From Thermoleptolyngbya sichuanensis A183 (GTDB lineage: Bacteria > Cyanobacteriota > Cyanobacteriia > Elainellales > Elainellaceae), in the NCBI RefSeq assembly GCF_013177315.1, contig NZ_CP053661.1, positions 5,456,001 to 5,520,000 of the forward strand: a stretch of 64,000 bases of DNA, written 5' to 3'. The notes beneath the pieces are model-generated. The model was not told the origin of the DNA. It worked only from the letters and a program-made list of their open reading frames with translations, and did no database searches. The position numbers and the translations under genes are program-made. Shown here in pieces: positions 17,489-26,362 of this stretch. The stretch's first letter is position 1; every line of letters begins with the position of its first letter.

Positions 17489-19789
17489 TCAGAAACGCTC
17501 CCAATAGGGCTGAAATCCGCGCTGTTGCAAAAAGCTTTCTTCGATTTGCTGGGCCTGGCGGACAAGAACCTGATTCATGCCGCCCATCTGCGCCGCTTGA
17601 GACTGCATGGCTGCAATTTGCGCCAGCGCTTCGAGCTTGTTGCCCTGGGCAGCGGTTAATCCCAAGAGCGCACTCTGTGCCGCTGGGTTGTTCGGCTGAA
17701 TAGCTAGCACCTCGCTGTAGATCATCGATGCTGAGTTATAGCGACGCTGCTGGAATCGCACGCCGCCCAGAGCTGATAGGGCATCGATATTGCCGGGCGA
17801 TCGCCGCAAAATTTCCTCATAGGCTTGGGCCGATAGTCCCAAATTGCCCTGCTCCTGAGCCAACTGCGCCTGTACAAAATAAGCGCCGAGGTTGTCTGGG
17901 TCGCGGGCGATAATCTGGCGGATCTGCGCCTGGGCAAGCTGGGGATTGCGAACCGACACAACCTGGAGTTGGCGAATCCGCACCGGAATATTCTCCGGAT
18001 CTGCCTGGAGCAGTGCATTGTACAACGGCTCTCGCTGGGGGTTGGCGGGCAAGGCCCCGGCCAGGCTGTACAGTTCTGGCGGGGTGTCGGTCAGCGGGCG
18101 GCTGGCCAGCCACGCATTCAGCACGGCTTCGGCTTCCCCAACGCCTAGGAACCCTGCCTGATAGGCGAGGCTGGTGCGCCCCAGTACCTTGGCGTAGTCC
18201 GTTGGGTCGAGGGCGACAATCTGGTCGTAGATCGTCAGCGCTTCGGCCGTGCGCCCCTGGGATTGGCGGATGCCTGCCAGCCCTTGCAGCGCTCCAATCA
18301 CCACGCCGCGATCGCCCGGATTGCTGACCAGGATGGACTGGTAGCGCTGGGCGGCGGCTTCGGGATTGCCCTCGCGGCGGTCGATTTCTGCCAGCAGCAG
18401 TTGAATTGCGAAGGGGTCTTGCTGACCTGCTGAGGTGGCGGAATAGGCCACCAGCGCACTGCGGGCAGAGGCTAAATCTCCTCGTCGAATGTGGATTTGG
18501 GCGATGCGGAAGTTCAGAAATGGCTCGTTCACCCCAGAATTTACCAAGGCCTGGTAGTAGGGCAGTAGCTCAATGCTGGGGGAATCAAGTCGGATGAGGG
18601 CCTGGGCAATCGCCCTGAGTTGTGCCGGATCGGGAGGGAGCGGCTGAAAATAGGTCTGGAGCCGCTGCTGGAATGTTTGGTTTGTAATCAGCCCGACCTG
18701 GCGTTCTAGAACGGCCACCTGCACCTGCAAGCCCACGTCGGTCGGCTGCTGCTGGGACAGTTGGCGATAGACTTCCAGCGCAAGGCCCTGCTCCGACGGA
18801 TAGCCGCTCAGCACGTCTGCCACCTCTCGCGCCATGCCCACCGTGAGCTGGGGCGACTGAAGCACCTCTCGATACAGGGCGATCGCCTCCTGAGCATAGG
18901 CGGGACTGCTGCTGTAGCGGGCAATATCGTTCAGCGCCCGCGCCAGGGCCAGGCGAGAATCCTGGCGACCTCGCAGCGGCGTGATCACCGAAGCCGCCTG
19001 GTTGACCTGGCCATTGGCGGCATAGGCCGATGCCAGCGCCGAGCGGATTTGAATCGTGATGCTGTCGAGGGTGCGCGATCGCCGCAGTTCTGCCTCCAGC
19101 ACTTCTACCGCCTGGCCCGCACTCCCCGTTTCTCGCAGAGCCAGGGCATAGGCAATCGCCTGTCCATCCCGAATGGGTCGGCCCGTCGCCCGATAGCGGT
19201 TAAACAAGTCCAGACTGCGCTGATATTCTCCGGCGTAGGCGTGGATTTCTGCCGCACCCAGCACCGCTTCGGGGGTTGGGTTGTTTTGCAGCACAATGGC
19301 ATAGTCTGCCAGCGACTCGGCAAAGCGCCCCTGATAGCCCAGCAACAGCGCCCGCTGGGCCCGCGCTTCGTTGTCGTTGGGGTTAATCGTGAGCAATCGG
19401 TTTAGCGCTTCGATCCCTTGCGCCTGCCATTCGGGACGAAATCCGCCCAGCACGCCCACCGTCAACAGCGCCAGCCGATTGTTGGGGTCTAACTCCAGCA
19501 CGCGGCGATAGGCATTGAACGCATCGGCATCGCGCCCAGCCCGACGAAGGGCGATCGCCAAACCCAACTGCGCCTCCAGCGATTGCGAATTAGAGCGGAG
19601 TACTTGTTGAAAAACGCGAATCGCCTGATCCACCAGCCCTTGGTTGAGCAGCGTATAGCCCCGACGCACTTCCGACGGAACCGCTTGGGCTAGGGCAGGT
19701 GGCGCGGTTAGTGTCAGCGTTCCCAGCAGAGAACTGCTCAACAGCGCCAGCCCAGCCAAACAACCGATTTGTGTTTGCAACTGTTTCAT
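17489..19789 (-). CDS. Secreted TPR protein, likely BcsC N-terminal half
   Basis: 766 residues from the ATG at 19789, which gives a clean signal peptide (MKQLQTQIGCLAGLALLSSSLLGT to PALAQA); the longer frame starting at 19915 puts a polar extension before it. The mature protein is almost entirely tetratricopeptide repeats, for example LDPNNRLALLTVG, INPNDNEARAQRALLLGY and IQPNNPAAQSALLGL. No beta-barrel follows. In enterobacteria BcsC joins about 19 TPRs to a C-terminal outer-membrane barrel; here the barrel is a separate gene just upstream. A periplasmic scaffold for cellulose export is therefore inferred from context. Confidence 0.82.
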   Translation of the reverse strand: MKQLQTQIGCLAGLALLSSSLLGTLTLTAPPALAQAVPSEVRRGYTLLNQGLVDQAIRVFQQVLRSNSQSLEAQLGLAIALRRAGRDADAFNAYRRVLELDPNNRLALLTVGVLGGFRPEWQAQGIEALNRLLTINPNDNEARAQRALLLGYQGRFAESLADYAIVLQNNPTPEAVLGAAEIHAYAGEYQRSLDLFNRYRATGRPIRDGQAIAYALALRETGSAGQAVEVLEAELRRSRTLDSITIQIRSALASAYAANGQVNQAASVITPLRGRQDSRLALARALNDIARYSSSPAYAQEAIALYREVLQSPQLTVGMAREVADVLSGYPSEQGLALEVYRQLSQQQPTDVGLQVQVAVLERQVGLITNQTFQQRLQTYFQPLPPDPAQLRAIAQALIRLDSPSIELLPYYQALVNSGVNEPFLNFRIAQIHIRRGDLASARSALVAYSATSAGQQDPFAIQLLLAEIDRREGNPEAAAQRYQSILVSNPGDRGVVIGALQGLAGIRQSQGRTAEALTIYDQIVALDPTDYAKVLGRTSLAYQAGFLGVGEAEAVLNAWLASRPLTDTPPELYSLAGALPANPQREPLYNALLQADPENIPVRIRQLQVVSVRNPQLAQAQIRQIIARDPDNLGAYFVQAQLAQEQGNLGLSAQAYEEILRRSPGNIDALSALGGVRFQQRRYNSASMIYSEVLAIQPNNPAAQSALLGLTAAQGNKLEALAQIAAMQSQAAQMGGMNQVLVRQAQQIEESFLQQRGFQPYWERF

Positions 19790-19943
19790 CAGTCTGCCAA
19801 TCTGCCTCAAAATGGGGTTGTCATAATGGGGTTTCCGCCCTAGGCGATCGCCCCTATGGATTGCCTCAACGGGCGGCATCTCATCAAAATTACGCGCTGC
19901 CCAAAACCGTTCCAAGCTGGAATGATTCTGGGTTGCTAACGGG

Positions 19944-20036
19944 CACCTCGAAAAATTCAGATCCTCTTGAGAATGGCTACGAAAAAACTAGGGTTTCAGG
20001 CTCCTAAAATTCTCAGTAAGGCAATTAATCGAGGTG
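19944..20036 (-). other. Nested inverted repeat between the barrel and TPR genes
   Basis: CACCTCGA (19944-19951) pairs with TCGAGGTG (20029-20036). A further AATT/AATT pair and an inner GAGAAT/ATTCTC stem (19969-19974 with 20009-20014) nest within. It lies in the 384-bp space between two genes of the cellulose locus. It could be an RNA structure controlling the downstream TPR gene, or an element remnant. No T-run follows, so it is not a classic terminator. Confidence 0.45.
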
Positions 20037-20173
20037 ACCTAACTTTAGTCATCCTCTAGTCATCTGGTGGGCGCAGATGAACCACGCCCGTTGAATACTC
20101 AACTCCAGCCGCGTGACCAAACAGGGGAGGAACCAAACAGGGGGGACTGAACGGGGGGCGACGCGACAGCGAC

Positions 20174-23023
20174 TTAGAAACTGCTGCGCGGCAGGACATC
20201 GAAATCAGCCCTCAGGCGAACCCCAGCAATGGATTCCGAAAATTCATTGAGCTGCTGGAACGTAAAGCCCATGCGGATATTGCGAGCCACAGGCAGGTCA
20301 TAGAAGACCTCTAGCACATCGGGACGGCGGGCCCCGGCACTTTGACGTAGACCCGCGTTGGAAAGTGCCTGACCGTAGCCCAAACCGAGGCGATCGCCAT
20401 CCCGGAACAGGTCAAACAAGTTGAATCCAAAGCCATAGGTATCGCCCGACTCATCCAGATCCCGGTTGTAATACTGACCGTAGCGCCCAAACAAACCCAA
20501 ATTGAGTTCAGGAATGAACAGTTCAGCATTCACGCCATAAGCGCTTTCCCGATCATCCGAATCAATCCCAAACGTCCCGTCTCCCCGTGGGGCGCTACCC
20601 GACTCGCGGAAGCCGTCATTTTTGCCGCCGTCGATCGACGACGTATACGTCCCTCGCAGGATCAGGTTGCCGACTCGGAACCCGATTTCGCCCGCAAACG
20701 CATTCAGCGCAAAGTCATCAATACTCCGACCCGAAGAGAAGGTCGCAACCTTTGCTTCTAAGTTGTCAGTAATGCTCCAGTTCAGCAAAATACCAGGACG
20801 AGAACCAATCGCCGCTGCTGCCAGTGCCGGGTTGGTCTGAAACACAGGATTGAAAAAGTGCGTCAGCGAGTCTTTGGCAAAGCTATTGCGGTCAAAATAA
20901 GATGTCAAATCCATCTGCCCCGCCACCAGACGCAGACTGGGGATATCAGGCAGAGATGCCGCGATGTAAAGCTCATTTAGGTTCAGACCGTCATCGTCCG
21001 TAAACGCCTCACCTGTTGCCAAATCCAGTGAGCCTCCCACTAGGAAATTGGGAGAGAACGGATAGATGCCGCTCAGCCGTCCTCGTGCCGAAAATTCGTC
21101 GGCTTGGTAAATTGCCCCTGCTTGAAATTGCAGGACGGGTTGAGTCAGGGCTTCGCGTCGTCCTGGCAGAGTCTCCTGCCCCGTGGTTGCGGGAAAGGGC
21201 TGACCCAACACGGGCGCACTGGGAACGGGCGCAAGCTGGTTTGCCGTACCCGGTGGCGCAACGGGAATCGTTTGAATCCCTGGCTGCTGAAATCCCGGTT
21301 GCTGCAAGCCAAAGCCTGGATTTTGCGTCGGCAGCGGCGCAGGCTGGATAGGCTGGGTGTTTGGCACAAAGGTCGGTGGTAGAGTCTGTGCTAGCACAGG
21401 GCCCATTGACGCTGCACCCCCAGTAGGAACGGTCTGGCTTTGGTAAGGCGGCGGCGGCAGCGGCGTAGAGGGGTTGCCGGTTCTAGAAGGCGCAGCAGGG
21501 ACGCTCAGCGGCGCAAACTCCAGCGGTGGAACTGTGGGGACTGCGGCGGGCCCTTGCCAGGTCGGCATCGGCCACCCCGGAGTTTGGGACTGCATCGCAC
21601 TCCCAGACATGCCCATCGGTAGGATCGGAGCGCTGGCGCTCATGCCACTTTGGGTTGCATAGCCATGGCCATATTCGCCATGGACATAGCTGGGCTGTCC
21701 TATGCTGGGCTGTCCCATGTAGCCATAGTTTGAGCCATAGTTTGGCCGCCCTGTAGCAACGCTACCTGGAGCGCTGTAGGGTGTGGCATAGCCCGGAGCC
21801 ATACCGTAGCCAGGAATGCTGGGAACCCCACCAGGTGTGAGGCCCATCGGGCTGGCCAGTGGCTGACTGCCGTAGCCATATCCTGGCATTCCACCGGGTA
21901 TCGATAGAGCCACGCCCTGGGGCATGGGTGGTTGAAAGACAAAGCTTGCATTCGGATTCAAGGCTTGTCCGGGAAAGGCTTGTCCGGGAGCCGAGACGGG
22001 TGCGTAGGGATTGGCATAGCCGATGGCCGATCCGCTGGGGTAGCCATAGCCTGCTACGGGCATCTGCACGACGACGGGGACAGGCGTGCCGTTGGGCAGA
22101 TAGCCGATGACGGTGGCTGGATAAGTGGCTGGGCCGCCTGCAATGTTGCCCTGTCCATTGTTGCTCAGTCCATTACTAAAACCGTTACCAGCGCTGGGCA
22201 CAGGCTGGACTGGATAACCTGGCTGAGCTGGCATATAGAATACGAAGGGAGCCGAGGAACTGGGGCTTGGGCCCTGTGGCAATGCACCAGCCATTCCAGA
22301 CTGTGGTGTGCCGTAGGCGGTTGGGAGGGGAGAGCTTGGGGTTCCGGGAAGCAGTCCAGGCATTTGCCCAGTCATCTGGACGGGCATTGGAGGGATAGCA
22401 GCCGTACCGCCGACTGGAGCGCCCGGGGTGACGGGGTAAAACGCGAAGGGAGTAGAGGAACCCGCGATCGACCCTGGAAGTTCTGAAGATAGGGTTGAAG
22501 GTGCAGCCGTAGGGATGGTTGAGGCTGATGCCGGGGGGGCAGGTTCAACAGCCACCCCGATCCTGATAAAACTGTTTGGGTTGATTGAGACCCCTGCTGC
22601 ATTTGCCGCTGCGGACTCGGCCGCTGCGATCGCACGGGTCATTTCGGGGTTTGCACTATTGGGGTCTGCACTACTTATGTTGGAAGCAGTCGGGTCGGAA
22701 GTAGTCGGGTCGGAAGCAATTGGCGCGGCAGGTGGATTATGTTGGGCGATCGCCGGACGCAGAGCCTCAGATAAATTTTTGCTCACCGCTACTGGTTCAT
22801 GGGCACCCCCCCCGCTGGCTGAGTTTGTCGGAATCTCTGGAGTCGCGCTCTGTGACAGGAAATTGGAATCGGAAGGGGGCTGAGCCGGCACATTAGCAGA
22901 GGCAGATCCTGTGGCAGTGTTGGCAAGCACGAGTCCCAATCCTAGCCAGACCAGCGCAGAACTGGAGGTGGATCGGCTATTGAGCGAGATACTCTTGAGC
23001 AAACTGGTTAATATCCAAGCCAT
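20174..23023 (-). CDS. Outer-membrane porin-like barrel with long Pro/Gly-rich N-terminal region
   Basis: 949 residues. A signal peptide (SLNSRSTSSSALVWLGLGLVLANTATGSASA) is followed by about 600 residues rich in Pro, Gly, Ala, Ser and Gln, with many YGY and PGY motifs, probably disordered. The last 310 residues (from about FQAGAIYQADEFSARGRLSG) alternate polar and apolar positions like a beta-barrel and end in a terminal Phe, the usual outer-membrane insertion signal; the pattern resembles cyanobacterial porins such as the OprB type. Its position before the TPR, GH8, BcsB and BcsA genes suggests the cellulose pore. That role is inference. Confidence 0.75.
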   Translation of the reverse strand: MAWILTSLLKSISLNSRSTSSSALVWLGLGLVLANTATGSASANVPAQPPSDSNFLSQSATPEIPTNSASGGGAHEPVAVSKNLSEALRPAIAQHNPPAAPIASDPTTSDPTASNISSADPNSANPEMTRAIAAAESAAANAAGVSINPNSFIRIGVAVEPAPPASASTIPTAAPSTLSSELPGSIAGSSTPFAFYPVTPGAPVGGTAAIPPMPVQMTGQMPGLLPGTPSSPLPTAYGTPQSGMAGALPQGPSPSSSAPFVFYMPAQPGYPVQPVPSAGNGFSNGLSNNGQGNIAGGPATYPATVIGYLPNGTPVPVVVQMPVAGYGYPSGSAIGYANPYAPVSAPGQAFPGQALNPNASFVFQPPMPQGVALSIPGGMPGYGYGSQPLASPMGLTPGGVPSIPGYGMAPGYATPYSAPGSVATGRPNYGSNYGYMGQPSIGQPSYVHGEYGHGYATQSGMSASAPILPMGMSGSAMQSQTPGWPMPTWQGPAAVPTVPPLEFAPLSVPAAPSRTGNPSTPLPPPPYQSQTVPTGGAASMGPVLAQTLPPTFVPNTQPIQPAPLPTQNPGFGLQQPGFQQPGIQTIPVAPPGTANQLAPVPSAPVLGQPFPATTGQETLPGRREALTQPVLQFQAGAIYQADEFSARGRLSGIYPFSPNFLVGGSLDLATGEAFTDDDGLNLNELYIAASLPDIPSLRLVAGQMDLTSYFDRNSFAKDSLTHFFNPVFQTNPALAAAAIGSRPGILLNWSITDNLEAKVATFSSGRSIDDFALNAFAGEIGFRVGNLILRGTYTSSIDGGKNDGFRESGSAPRGDGTFGIDSDDRESAYGVNAELFIPELNLGLFGRYGQYYNRDLDESGDTYGFGFNLFDLFRDGDRLGLGYGQALSNAGLRQSAGARRPDVLEVFYDLPVARNIRMGFTFQQLNEFSESIAGVRLRADFDVLPRSSF

Positions 23024-23376
23024 GAATCACTTCCGCATCATGATGAAGGTTTTAAGGGTTGGGGGCAACCTTATGTAGGTTAGATGAAGTTTGAGGCGGA
23101 TTTACGTTCAAACTTTGTGGATTTCGTGCGATCGCCCAACTCATGTTTAGACTCGACTTGTACCGATCGTCAATCAAAATCTGGTTCATCGATTAACCCA
23201 TCCCGTCCACTGTACATTGTCCCCATCGGTAGATCCGGTTCAGATTCTGAAAATTGTCCATTCCTAAACATTACTCACCCCCCTTATCGGTTCTCATGTT
23301 GTCGTTCCTACGCCAAGCTAGCCAAATCGCCCTCATTCAAGCGCAAAACCAAGCTCGAAAAATAGCCTTCAGCACT
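23024..23376. other. Divergent promoter region
   Basis: About 350 bp between the divergent porin-like and lipoprotein genes. It is AT-richer than the coding DNA, and promoters for both directions must lie here. No operator or hairpin was recognised. Confidence 0.4.
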
Positions 23377-24165
23377 ATGTCCCGAACCCTGTCCAACACA
23401 ACTCGTCAAACGACTAATTTGATCTTCAAAAGACTGGTTCTCTTAGGGCTGATTTCGGTTATGGCAGTTGGTTCTCTGAGCTGCTCGTCTGCCCCTACGA
23501 ACTTGCGTGGTCTGACCAACTCCGGCACCCCACTTAACTTATCTATTCGCGAAATCCAGGACGAAGGCGGTGGTACGTATACGGTTTCGGGCACGACCTC
23601 CCTGCCCAGCAAGACCAAAATCACGGTTTCTGCGGTTCGATATTTGGTCGAAGGCGCAAACCCTGAAACCAATAGCGAAACCGATATTCCCTACGCCATT
23701 CTGGATCGTCAGATTGCTGAAGTCGGACAAGGAAACTGGCAGGCGGAGCTAAACCTGTGGCAGATTGCGCCAGATGGAAAGTTTCAGGAAGCCTGGCAAT
23801 TGAGCCAGCAAGATGCGAATGTGATTTTCAATCCGGATACCAATGTGACGTTTTTGGCAACCTTTGATCCGGTCAATCAACCTGAAAACTTTAAGGCAGA
23901 AGTAGAAAAGCTAGATACGTCGCTCCAGGCTGCTCTGGCACGCTTTACGCCCGATGGTGAACTGTATCTGCAAGCGAGTCGGATGATGGCGATCGCCCTG
24001 CCCACAGGACAAACCACCCCGCCCCAAACCTCTCGACTCACAGATGGAGTTCGTCGCAGCAAACGCACAGCCGCATCGCGAACCAGTCAGGCTAACGCGA
24101 CTCAAGAATCGACCTCCTGGCGTAAAACAACTGCACCGCTGAAGCCGGACGAAATGCTGCGATAG
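23377..24165 (+). CDS. Hypothetical lipoprotein
   Basis: 262 residues from the ATG at 23377, which yields a lipoprotein signal (RLVLLGLISVMAVGSLSC) with the lipobox Cys at position 36. The mature part is mostly beta-rich: LNLSIREIQDEGGGTYTVSGTTSLPSKTKITVSAVR resembles an immunoglobulin-like or adhesin-type sandwich. The last 50 residues are basic and Ser/Thr-rich. It is divergent from the porin-like gene of the cellulose locus, so a role at the envelope is plausible, but the family is not recognised. The frame upstream to 23254 has no signal sequence. Confidence 0.72.
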   Translation: MSRTLSNTTRQTTNLIFKRLVLLGLISVMAVGSLSCSSAPTNLRGLTNSGTPLNLSIREIQDEGGGTYTVSGTTSLPSKTKITVSAVRYLVEGANPETNSETDIPYAILDRQIAEVGQGNWQAELNLWQIAPDGKFQEAWQLSQQDANVIFNPDTNVTFLATFDPVNQPENFKAEVEKLDTSLQAALARFTPDGELYLQASRMMAIALPTGQTTPPQTSRLTDGVRRSKRTAASRTSQANATQESTSWRKTTAPLKPDEMLR

Positions 24166-24287
24166 ATTGCTTGCCTGTAAGTTGTTCTGATTAGGCCAGT
24201 TAGGCAAGCTGGGGTTTGAATTCGGCCCTCGATAGTTTTCTTAAGCCTTTCCTAGAAGGGGCTTGCGAGAAAGGAATTACACGACAG

Positions 24288-24354
24288 AAACCATCTTTCC
24301 AGATGATTGAAGCGGGAGGATTAAAGCGCTTCAGGATTCCTGGGGAGATGGTTT
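24288..24354 (+). terminator. Nested hairpin with T-rich tail
   Basis: AAACCATCT (24288-24296) pairs with AGATGGTTT (24346-24354), enclosing TGAAGCG/CGCTTCA (24308-24314 with 24327-24333). The 3' side continues TAATTTTTGTTTTTG. It lies 120 bp after the lipoprotein stop and is a likely terminator; the two-tier structure could also be a small RNA. Confidence 0.55.
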
Positions 24355-24758
24355 TAATTTTTGTTTTTGTGTTGCGTTAAATGAAGTTATAAAAAAGATT
24401 GCAAATGATGAAACTTTTGGGGTAGGGCGATCGCCCTGAATTTGCCTTTTTGCAGCAGGGAAGCCACGTCTTTCAGTAGTCAATTTGACAGTTTATATGA
24501 GTGCCTGAACATACGATACGAAATTGCCAAACAGCTTTTAACCTGATTTCAAATGTTGAGGCATATATGTTGAGGCATATAAAGAGTCAATCAAAGAGTC
24601 AATCAAAGAGTCAATCAAAGAGTCAATACCGGAAGGGCTATACAGGCTTTTACCTGCGCTCCTGGGTTATGCAACGCTGCCGATTTGCAATTCTATAAAA
24701 ACGAAATAACTCAAGCAAGAAATGATTCATCAATCCCAAACAATTGGGGAGACTTCCT
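24355..24758. repeat. Intergenic region with two adjacent tandem arrays
   Basis: About 400 AT-rich bases before the formamidase gene. They contain atgttgaggcatat twice (24553-24580) followed directly by aaagagtcaatc four times (24581-24627, the last unit partial). A frame through the array (24501-24698) is judged not a gene. GGGGAG at about 24746-24751 is the ribosome-binding site for the next gene. Confidence 0.75.
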
Positions 24759-25964
24759 ATGCCAAAAACACTATTTAAGGTAGATTTGACCAAACCAATG
24801 AACGAGCAGGAATTGCCTGGGCACAATCGCTGGCATCCAGAAATTCCTGCCGTCGTATCTGTCAATCCGGGGGACATCTTTCGGATTGAATGTAAGGACT
24901 GGACTGATGGGCAAATCAAGAACAACGACAGTCCTGACGATATCCGCGATGTGGATTTGACCGTGGTGCATGTCCTCAGCGGGCCAATCTGGGTCAATGG
25001 GGCCCAGCCGGGAGATATTCTGGTGGTGGATCTGCTCGATATTGGGGCATTGCAGGGGGATGAATGGGGCTTTACGGGGATTTTTGATAAGAAAAATGGG
25101 GGCGGCTTTTTAACCGATCATTTCCCAGATTCTGCGAAGGCAATTTGGGATTTTCAAGGTATTTACACCACTTCAAGGCACATTCCAGGAGTGCGGTTTG
25201 CAGGCATTATTCACCCTGGACTGATCGGCTGCGCTCCATCCCATGAATTGCTCGCAACCTGGAACCAGCGCGAAGCAGAACTCGTGCAGACTGCGCCCGA
25301 TTTGCGAACCTACGGAGCGGGGCTTTCGGGCGATGCACCCGTCTTGGCGGCCTTGCCGAACCCGACGAACGCTATTCTGGGTACGCTTCCGGCTTCTGAG
25401 TATGGGCGAGTTGCGGCCGAAGCGGCGCGAACCGTGCCACCGCGAGAACATGGAGGCAACTGCGACATTAAGAACCTCTCGAAGGGCACGCGCATTTACT
25501 TTCCGGTTTACGTCGAAGGCGCAAAGCTTTCGATGGGGGATATTCACTTCTCCCAAGGGGATGGAGAAATTTCGTTCTGCGGTGCGATCGAAATGTCGGG
25601 CTATATCGATCTGCATGTGGACATCATCAAGGGCGGCATGGAGAAGTATGGCATGGTGAATCCTATCTTTAAGCCGGGCCCTGTTGAACCTAGATATTCG
25701 GAATACCTGGTTTTTGAGGGAATTTCGGTCGATGAATTCACGGGCAAGCAATATTACATGGATGTCCACATTGCGTATCGGCGGGCCTGTTTGAATGCGA
25801 TTGAGTATTTGAAGAAATTTGGCTATACGGGCGAACAGGCTTATCTATTGCTCAGTTGTGCCCCGGTGGAAGGGCGGGTGAGTGGCATTGTAGACATTCC
25901 AAATGCCTGCGCGACGCTGGCGATTCCGACAGAAATTTTTGATCAAAATATCTTACCTGTTTAG
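24759..25964 (+). CDS. fmdA: Formamidase (acetamidase/formamidase family)
   Basis: 401 residues, hydrolysing formamide or short aliphatic amides to the acid and ammonia. Family blocks are visible: HNRWHPEIPAVVSVNPGDIFRIECKDWTDGQIKNNDS, WVNGAQPGDILVVDLLDI, GVRFAGIIHPGLIGCAPSHELL, PPREHGGNCDIKNLSKGTRIYFPVYVEGAKLSMGDIHFSQGDGE and CGAIEMSGYIDLHVDII. The start at 24759 follows GGGGAG; an in-frame codon at 24744 is less likely. An FmdB-type zinc-ribbon gene follows 130 bp downstream, the usual pairing. It may supply ammonium under nitrogen limitation, but no NtcA site was identified. Confidence 0.95.
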   Translation: MPKTLFKVDLTKPMNEQELPGHNRWHPEIPAVVSVNPGDIFRIECKDWTDGQIKNNDSPDDIRDVDLTVVHVLSGPIWVNGAQPGDILVVDLLDIGALQGDEWGFTGIFDKKNGGGFLTDHFPDSAKAIWDFQGIYTTSRHIPGVRFAGIIHPGLIGCAPSHELLATWNQREAELVQTAPDLRTYGAGLSGDAPVLAALPNPTNAILGTLPASEYGRVAAEAARTVPPREHGGNCDIKNLSKGTRIYFPVYVEGAKLSMGDIHFSQGDGEISFCGAIEMSGYIDLHVDIIKGGMEKYGMVNPIFKPGPVEPRYSEYLVFEGISVDEFTGKQYYMDVHIAYRRACLNAIEYLKKFGYTGEQAYLLLSCAPVEGRVSGIVDIPNACATLAIPTEIFDQNILPV

Positions 25965-25990
25965 CGATCGCCCTTTTGTCCTACTGCCTC

Positions 25991-26022
25991 GCCCCGCTAC
26001 CTTTTTGCCCCGCTACCTTTTT
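25991..26022. repeat. 16-bp tandem duplication
   Basis: gccccgctaccttttt occurs twice head to tail between fmdA and fmdB. Confidence 0.85.
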
Positions 26023-26094
26023 TAGGTATCGCAGAGAAGGAGCTAAGGGTAAGAACTAAAAGTATGAACCAAAATTGCAGGACGCAGAACAACT

Positions 26095-26355
26095 ATGCCG
26101 TTGTACGAATTTCGCTGTCCGGAGTGTGGCGTTTTTGATCAGTGGCGATCGCTCGATGAGCGCAACCTCCCTGCTGAATGTCCCACCTGTCAGCAGCCAG
26201 CCCAGCGCATTTTCTCGCCGCCGGCCATCCTATCAGGCTCGCTCCGCCTCAAGCAGGAAGCGAAGGAACCCAAACTGATTCAGCGCACAGAAGAGCGATC
26301 GCCCCCAAGGGTCAAAAATCACACTGGGGGTCGCCCGTGGATGATTAGCCATTAA
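26095..26355 (+). CDS. fmdB: FmdB-family zinc-ribbon protein
   Basis: 86 residues starting MPLYEFRCPECGVFDQWRSL, with two CxxC pairs (CPEC and CPTC) that form a zinc ribbon. This is the FmdB family, named for its link to formamidase operons and proposed to be regulatory. The C-terminal half is basic and probably disordered. It is the second gene after fmdA and convergent with uvrC, whose stop is 8 bp away. Confidence 0.92.
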   Translation: MPLYEFRCPECGVFDQWRSLDERNLPAECPTCQQPAQRIFSPPAILSGSLRLKQEAKEPKLIQRTEERSPPRVKNHTGGRPWMISH

Positions 26356-26362
26356 TTAGCCA

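Noticed and set aside
24553-24627. Tandem repeats considered as a CRISPR array.
   Set aside because: Units are 12-14 bp with no spacers and there are no cas genes in the window; the same applies to all other arrays here.
24501-24698. 65-residue frame through the tandem arrays.
   Set aside because: Most of it merely translates the 14- and 12-bp repeats; no similarity, no ribosome-binding site.
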